DNA from: Mytilus galloprovincialis
Taxonomy: Eukaryota > Mollusca > Bivalvia > Mytilida > Mytilidae
DNA: 64,000 bases
NCBI RefSeq assembly: GCF_965363235.1
Contig: NC_134844.1
Location: forward strand, 53,750,872 to 53,814,871
Direction of reading: 5' to 3'
The notes under the pieces were generated by a model that worked only from the letters and a program-made list of their open reading frames with translations, did no database searches and had not been told where the DNA came from. The position numbers and the translations under genes are program-made. Positions 58,690-64,000 of the stretch are shown in pieces (position 1 is the first letter of the stretch; every line of letters starts with the position of its first letter).

Positions 58690-61206
58690 AAAATGTAACA
58701 TAAGACATCCTTGCCCGGATTTATATTTACTAGCTTTTTTGTATTTGCTTTTTATAAGTTTTGGATTTTCAAATAAAGTGGCCTCGAGCATCACTTAAGA
58801 GACATTTGATCATTGTCGTAATGCACATCTGGTGCAGAGTTCCATTGATATTACTGAAAATTGACAGTAACAAATAGTATACCAAACAACTGTACTACAA
58901 TGAAAACCAAAATGTTCAGAGAAAAAAAATAGGATAAAAGTAATGTAATTCAATGACGGTTCAAAAAGGAAAGAAAGCAATTATATCTGTACACAACTAA
59001 TCATAAACATTATATTAACAAATTAGGTATCAAAATGGACGTACAAATATAAGCTAATGAGATATCAACCCATAGACACAACACTCTTAAATGTCATCTA
59101 ACATGATTTTAACATGTATGTCTAATATTCCCGTTGATAAATTAAAAAATTATAAATCAATTGAGACTTCCAATTCCCTCATTCAAAGCTGACATTCAAT
59201 ACATTTGCTTTTTCTTTGAATGTTTTTGGTCATTTATATTGCTTCTTCATTTTCAAGGTATTTAAACATGCCTGATTTTCAAATGCTTTGGTAAGAGCTT
59301 TCCTTGAAAAGTGTAAATCAAAAAGCATTTCGAGCTTTGCGATTTGTAACAGTTCTTTTTCTAAGAAAAACATATGCAGTCATCACACAGTTTCACTATT
59401 CAAATTGTAAACTTAAGTAAGCATGATTGAACATTTGACTTGTGTTATGTTGTCTTCGGGATGGTAGAATTAAGTGTCGTGATGAAACAAGAACTCAAGC
59501 ACATAAAAGGAAGGCAACATTCGTTAAATTTGATACGAAAATGCTGCAGTACATTTGTAGAAACAAAGAAGAAAACAATCAGAAATCATATGTCAAAGAG
59601 AAACCCATAACTCTATGATTAAAAAATAATAAACTCTGTCCAAAAAATAACAATTCTGAAAGATGAACTCTACAAGATACAAGATTGAATTATACTTGGG
59701 GACTCCTGAAGTAAAGCAGTTCCAGCAGTAATAATAACAGCCGTTGTGTTGGTCATACATGTAAGATATAGTAATAAGTCGCATTCGGAGATGGCATTAA
59801 TGCGATATAGAAACGGATGGTAGGCTGCTGAAATCTTTGACACAAACATTTCATTAAGGTCAACCCAATTATGGTGATGTCCGCAAAATTGTCGGCCAAA
59901 TTACTTTAAACTTTATATAAATAACCCTACATTCATTGGCTTCTTTGTAAGCAGCTATCTTCTATCAATAGATTCATGACAGGAAATACTACGCGGGGGT
60001 CTCTTTTTCCGACGTAGTCGGTATAGTTTCGGTTTGTGCCCTTTGAACTTGAGGACGCTTAACTATGGCAACAGAATACGCATGCTCGAAAATCCTTTCT
60101 GTGATTGGACAAAATGCTGTCATGGTGGGTGATTTGGTTGTGTTTGAAAAAAACGTCTCGTTATTTATATCGTGATGGAAAGCAAGTGAAAAACTATAAA
60201 TATTTGAACTAGATCTGACAAACATTTATATTTTTATTAAAATAATTGTTTCTCCAATAGCTCTTTGCATCCGTGACAGCTGTTTATTCGGGACAATTAT
60301 ATAATTTTTAATGTAAACTTTGTTGTACGAACGTACATGACTTTTAGAACGCACCTACGCATGTGAGATATCCGCGGGGTTTTGGTGAATGTAAACAGAA
60401 AGATACGAGGACCGAGAATACTGAACACAAACAGAGAAAACGTTATTTAAATGGTATCTTTGTGCTTCTGAAGGTTATCGAAATGATAGTTTTAAACATA
60501 TACTCAAATTTGAATACGTCGGATATCTTTTTTAAAGATAGTTCTTGTTAACTCATTATATACAGAGACATACCGCTGGTAACGGTATTTTTTTTTGAAT
60601 TTCCAACATATCAATTGGTAAAAAAAATTTACCCATTGATATCAATAAGTCTTTTTTATTTTTCAATCTGGAGTTAGTACAAACGCTATAGTTGATACGG
60701 TGTATTTGATTATTAAAAGTCAAACTTCGCCAGATATCCTCACAGACAAGCCTTATAATGCCAAAGGACAAACTTCAATTCTAAAAGTGTAAATTGATGA
60801 CTTGGATTAAAGGTTGTCAAATTGACACAGATACGACATCTTATATGTATGTGTGTGTGTGTGTGTAGGGTACTATTGAAAAGGCTTTCAAACACCAACT
60901 TAAACTACCGGTTAACCGGTTAATCGGTCGAACGATTGTCCAAGTAACCGTGTAGGCAAAACTGTACGATTTGACAACACTAGTAAAAATGTATACGTCA
61001 ATGGTTCAAATATGTACAAACTCGTTTCAGTCGGGCGTCTGTACCATCATTTGTAAGTTGAACTAGCGTTTTTTAGTAGGGACATTTTTCAACAGAACAG
61101 GTGCAACAGAAATATGCCTACTTAAAAAAATAAAAGCAACATATTGTACACAATATCTTTCACCACGTGTTTTCATTTTAAACAAAGAAATTACAAAATT
61201 ATTTAT
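58690..61206. other. gene-poor interval
   Basis: Apart from the possible RT fragment, only a (tg)n tract (about 60846-60867) and an accggttaaccggttaa palindrome (about 60908) were noticed. Short open frames here lack splice or family support. Confidence 0.4.
59830..59990 (-). pseudogene. possible decayed RT fragment
   Basis: On the minus strand, short pieces LLTKKPMN and GHHHNWVDLNE sit in the order seen in the RT C-terminus at 25.8 kb (LLTRKLFNQ, GRHHELVDRY). Heavily eroded, so only suggestive. Confidence 0.3.
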
Positions 61207-61482
61207 TTATTTATAGATGCCATAATAAATCCATTCCATTGCTCTTATTGGTGGTAAAAGTGTACAAAATATATGTCCGTCAGCATTATTGTTTTCCGTT
61301 ATATACGCATGTGACGTGACATGAAGTACACTATTTTGCTTCGTGACTAAAATATTCTTTTCATTCCAACTGGATTCTGTTGGTATGATAATATCTTCAT
61401 GGAAGAGAATTCCTGGATTTCTTTTGTCGAACCTTTTTCTAATTTTCTCTGCTGATCTGTTATATGCTATCACGTAGGACGC
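61207..61482 (-). CDS. terminal exon of an unrecognised gene
   Basis: After a strong acceptor (ttttttctctctcccag) there are 91 codons and a stop: ASYVIAYNRSAEKIRKRFDK, GILFHEDIIIPTESSWNEKN, VLHVTSHAYITENNNADGHI and PPIRAMEWIYYGIYK. Codon-level complexity and the intact frame argue for a real exon. It joins in phase 0 to the exon at 62850-63062. No family recognised; the alternating beta-like pattern near the end could suit a C1q/TNF-like fold, but that is speculation. Confidence 0.6.
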   Translation of the reverse strand, partial: ASYVIAYNRSAEKIRKRFDKRNPGILFHEDIIIPTESSWNEKNILVTKQNSVLHVTSHAYITENNNADGHIFCTLLPPIRAMEWIYYGIYK

Positions 61483-61504
61483 CTGGGAGAGAGAAAAAAA
61501 CATG

Positions 61505-61636
61505 CATTGATATAAGAAGATGTGGTATGAGTGCAAATGAGACAACTCGCCATCCAAGTCACAATTTATAAAAGTAAACCATTATAGAACAAAGTACTTT
61601 CTTCAAAACGGAGCCTCGACTCACATCGAACAGCAA
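61505..61636 (-). repeat. inverted TTGTCTCATTGGCAA-family repeat
   Basis: gaagatgtggtatgagtgca, aatgagacaactcgccatcc and acggagcctcgactcacatc are the reverse of the copy at 28320-28455. It directly abuts the acceptor of the 61207-61482 exon. Confidence 0.7.
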
Positions 61637-61639
61637 GCT

Positions 61640-62022
61640 TTTTAAATACTTCAGTGTCTACTTCAGTAAACTGAACTAGTTTATGTGAAAGATTTGAACT
61701 GATTTAGTCAAATTCAAGCTTAAATATTCAAAATCTATCAAAAATGCCATAATATATCAAGTTTCAGATGTTTTTCGTCAAAAATGAAAGTGGCCACATT
61801 CGTGTTCATCCTCAACTTTTATATATGTAATGAATTATTATCTAATACAACTTGCATCTAGATATTGAGAATGAACACAAATGTGGTCACTTCGATTTTA
61901 GACGGAAACCGTCTAAAAATTAACTCAAATACTAAAAATTGTGAAGATTTCAGTAATTTAGCATGACATATTAATGCTACATGTATGAAAAAAAGGTCTT
62001 ACTGAACCTACTCCTTTGCGTG
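61640..62022. repeat. 5'-truncated copy of the AGGAGTAGGTC MITE
   Basis: Shares aagtggccacattcgtgttc, ttgagaatgaacac and gaagatttcagtaatttagc with 54484-55077 and ends acctactccttt, but lacks the left end and the TTAA. Confidence 0.75.
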
Positions 62023-62582
62023 TTTGAAAGTGATTTGCTTTTTTAACGTCACCTGAGATTAGCATGTCTCCAGAAAGCAGCTCATTTCTTTAGCAACGGA
62101 ATATTTTGAGGTTTTTGTTCCTTTAAAATATCATTTTTTTTTTTACTTAATTTGGAAAATTGTATGCATGAATTCAGAGCTGCATTCACACATAAATATG
62201 GTGTCGGGCTTTATGTACAAAGCTATGCCATACTGTTTTGGAGTTCCTAGTGTCATTTCCGTATACATGTAGTTGTCGACCTGTCCGTATCGCGTTCATG
62301 ACTAACTACAGATGCTATTATCATTGAATACCACCCAAGGTATTCACTGATAGAATTTCATATCAGTTTTTCTTCGACTTAAATATGAGTTTTGAATGTA
62401 CCCTAAATGAGTTGGTATCTCTATATTCCTATCTCTTTTATCTGATCTAAACATTTATAATTGTTCCTCGTAAATTGCAAATTGAGTGTTTGGTGGACAT
62501 GTGGGATTTGAGGATAGGGGTTTTGGTAACTTTTAATACATGCACGTATTTTTGTGCAATCTAAAACGAAATTGTCAGTTTT

Positions 62583-62815
62583 CACTTATGCCACGTGTGG
62601 AGCAAGATCTGCTTACCCTTCCGGAGCACCTGAGATTCCACCAGGTTTTGTTGGGGTTCGTGTTGCTTCGTCTTTAGGTTTATGTGTTGTGCTGTGTGTG
62701 CTGTTAGTTGTCTGATTGTGTATTTCTTTTATAACCATGGTGTTGTCAGTTCATTTTCGATTTATGAGTTTGAATGTCCCTGTGGTATCTCTCGCCCTTC
62801 TTTCATGGGTACGTT
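62583..62815 (+). repeat. retroelement 3' end copy
   Basis: ccacgtgtggagcaagatct, cttccggagcacctgagatt, ccatggtgttgtcagttca and atctctcgcccttcttt. Same family as 14.2, 25.5 and 27.8 kb. Confidence 0.7.
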
Positions 62816-62849
62816 GGAACAAAGACATATCATCATTATACATACTTAC

Positions 62850-63062
62850 GTAATTCAAGTCCTTGCATGTACGTTCTGGAGAATTGTCGGTTTGCGTTAT
62901 TCCTAGCTTTTTCAAAATTGCATCTCTTCGGAACATCCTTGCATGTATCTGTAAAGGTATCTCATCAGAATCTATCTTTTCGACTGGCGTGTCCAGTTGT
63001 GAAAAAAGATATATCGTTACTTTTGAAATAGATTCGTTAAAGAGAGCCGGGTTAAATGCTGA
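62850..63062 (-). CDS. upstream exon of the same unrecognised gene
   Basis: Bounded by acceptor tttcacatatcag and donor GTAAGT, exactly 71 codons in phase 0: SAFNPALFNESISKVTIYLF, SQLDTPVEKIDSDEIPLQIH, ARMFRRDAILKKLG and TDNSPERTCKDLNY. Charged and soluble-looking. The start of the gene lies beyond this exon and was not found. The intron to 61482 contains a MITE copy and a retroelement 3' end. Confidence 0.55.
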
Positions 63063-63359
63063 CTGATATGTGAAATAACTCTCTATCTGAAATTAATTTA
63101 TAAAAATATCAAGAACTTTATAGGTTAAACAACAACATTTTAAATGGATCATGCATCCCTAGTAGGATATTGTTCATTCTACTAGAGCTATATATAACTT
63201 TCTCCGTGCAACAACATATATGTAATTGCATTGCAAAACAATATAAAAAAGAACAAAACACGAAAACAAACATGACAACATTTCAAGCGATATTGCACTG
63301 CATTCATGTTACATGCATACCGGCAAATATTGTATGTCAAGATTTAGTAACACTATCGG

Positions 63360-63475
63360 ATCTTGCTAATTGTTGAAGGCCGTGTGGTGATCTGTAGTTA
63401 TCAATTTCTATGTCATTTGATCTCTGATGAAGTGCTGTCTTATTGGCAATCATACCACATTTTTATTTATACAGG
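63360..63475 (+). repeat. TTGTCTCATTGGCAA-family repeat, partial
   Basis: cttgctaattgttgaaggcc, gtgatctgtagttatcaatt and gctgtcttattggcaatcat. 5'-truncated. Confidence 0.65.
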
Positions 63476-63689
63476 GAAAATGCCAATTCCCATCATTGAC
63501 CAGACTTATGTTGTACTGTTACATCACTGTCTCAGGTAAGAGGGAGGGTTGGGATCCTGCTAACATGTTTAACCTAGCCACATTCTATATATTTGTGCCT
63601 ATCTTATATATGTTATACATATTATTGTAATACCTTCTCTGTAACTATGTTTTTGGTTAATGAGAGTAAATTTCGTTTATTCATTCATC

Positions 63690-63980
63690 CCACTTGAAGT
63701 CCGGAGCCTGTATTTCAGTGATTGTCGTTTGTTTATGTGTTACATATTTGTTTTTCGTTCATGTTTTGTAAATAGATTAAGCCGTTAGTAATCGCGTTTG
63801 AAATGTTTTACATTATAATTTTGGGCCCATTTATAGCTGACTATGAGCTATGGGCTTTGCTCATTGTCACGGTTGAAGGTCGTACGGTGACCTATAGTTG
63901 TTAATTTTTCTGTCATTTAGTCTCTTGTGGAGAGTTGTCTCATTGGCAATACTACCATATCTTCTTTTTTATATTTGAAT
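63690..63980 (+). repeat. TTGTCTCATTGGCAA-family repeat, near full length
   Basis: gtccggagcctgtatttcag, taagccgttagtaatcgcgt, gaaggtcgtacggtgaccta and agagttgtctcattggcaat with a cttctttttta tail. About 290 bp. Confidence 0.75.
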
Positions 63981-64000
63981 ATCAAGTGAATGTATCTGCT

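Noticed and set aside
59989..60225. Minus-strand frame with SPTMTAFCPITERIFEHAYS
   Set aside because: No family match or splice support was visible, and it borders a decayed retroelement; kept out for lack of evidence.

Overview
The window is AT-rich, intron-bearing animal DNA with long noncoding stretches. Its dispersed repeats match families I know from marine mussels (Mytilus and relatives): the GACGAAACGCGCGTC element, the TTGTCTCATTGGCAA element, the CCATGGCGTTGTCAGTTT retroelement 3' end and the GAGGTCAAGGTCAGATG tandem type. The organism call is inference from these repeats and from the gene families; no species call is possible by eye.

Layout. 0.2-3.6 kb: part of an ENDOD1-like nuclease-fold gene (+ strand) whose catalytic DRGH motif is lost. 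7.9-12.4 kb: a decayed DIRS-type tyrosine-recombinase retrotransposon (- strand) with gag, RT, RNase H and recombinase remnants still in order. 12.5-25.0 kb: a direct tandem array of five ~2.3-2.8 kb units plus a partial sixth, each led by a tRNA-like (box A/box B) segment; units 3-5 are nearly identical and share an insertion that unit 2 lacks. 25.5-28.7 kb: nested retroelement, SINE-like and tandem-type repeats. 29.0-41.9 kb (- strand): a complete eight-exon JMJD7 gene. All splice phases agree and give 316 residues, the length of human JMJD7. A 70-bp minisatellite next to exon 7 is made of copies of the end of that exon plus its splice donor. 42.4-43.8 kb: a TIR DNA transposon with long inverted repeats and a 9-bp target duplication, carrying a FAR1-like fragment and a complete PHD finger. 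44.0-46.4 kb: remains of two or more non-LTR retrotransposons with a perfect 30-bp-arm hairpin between them. 46.6-48.0 kb: a foldback element built from dozens of AAGATATCTT palindromes. 48.8-49.4 kb: two exons of an unrecognised - strand gene. 50.3-58.6 kb: two tandem RING-less TRIM-like genes (B-box1, B-box2, coiled coil, beta-propeller), both frame-broken in A-runs at the same domain boundary. 61.2-63.1 kb: two phase-matched exons of an unrecognised - strand gene.

The host genes do not form an operon or pathway. JMJD7 is the only complete gene with a well-defined enzymatic role (iron/2-oxoglutarate lysyl hydroxylase). The TRIM-like pair belongs to a family expanded in bivalves and often linked to innate immunity. 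Most of the window is mobile-element DNA, much of it inside JMJD7 introns. The most unusual items are the exon-derived minisatellite, the PHD-carrying transposon, the palindromic foldback and the tRNA-headed tandem array.
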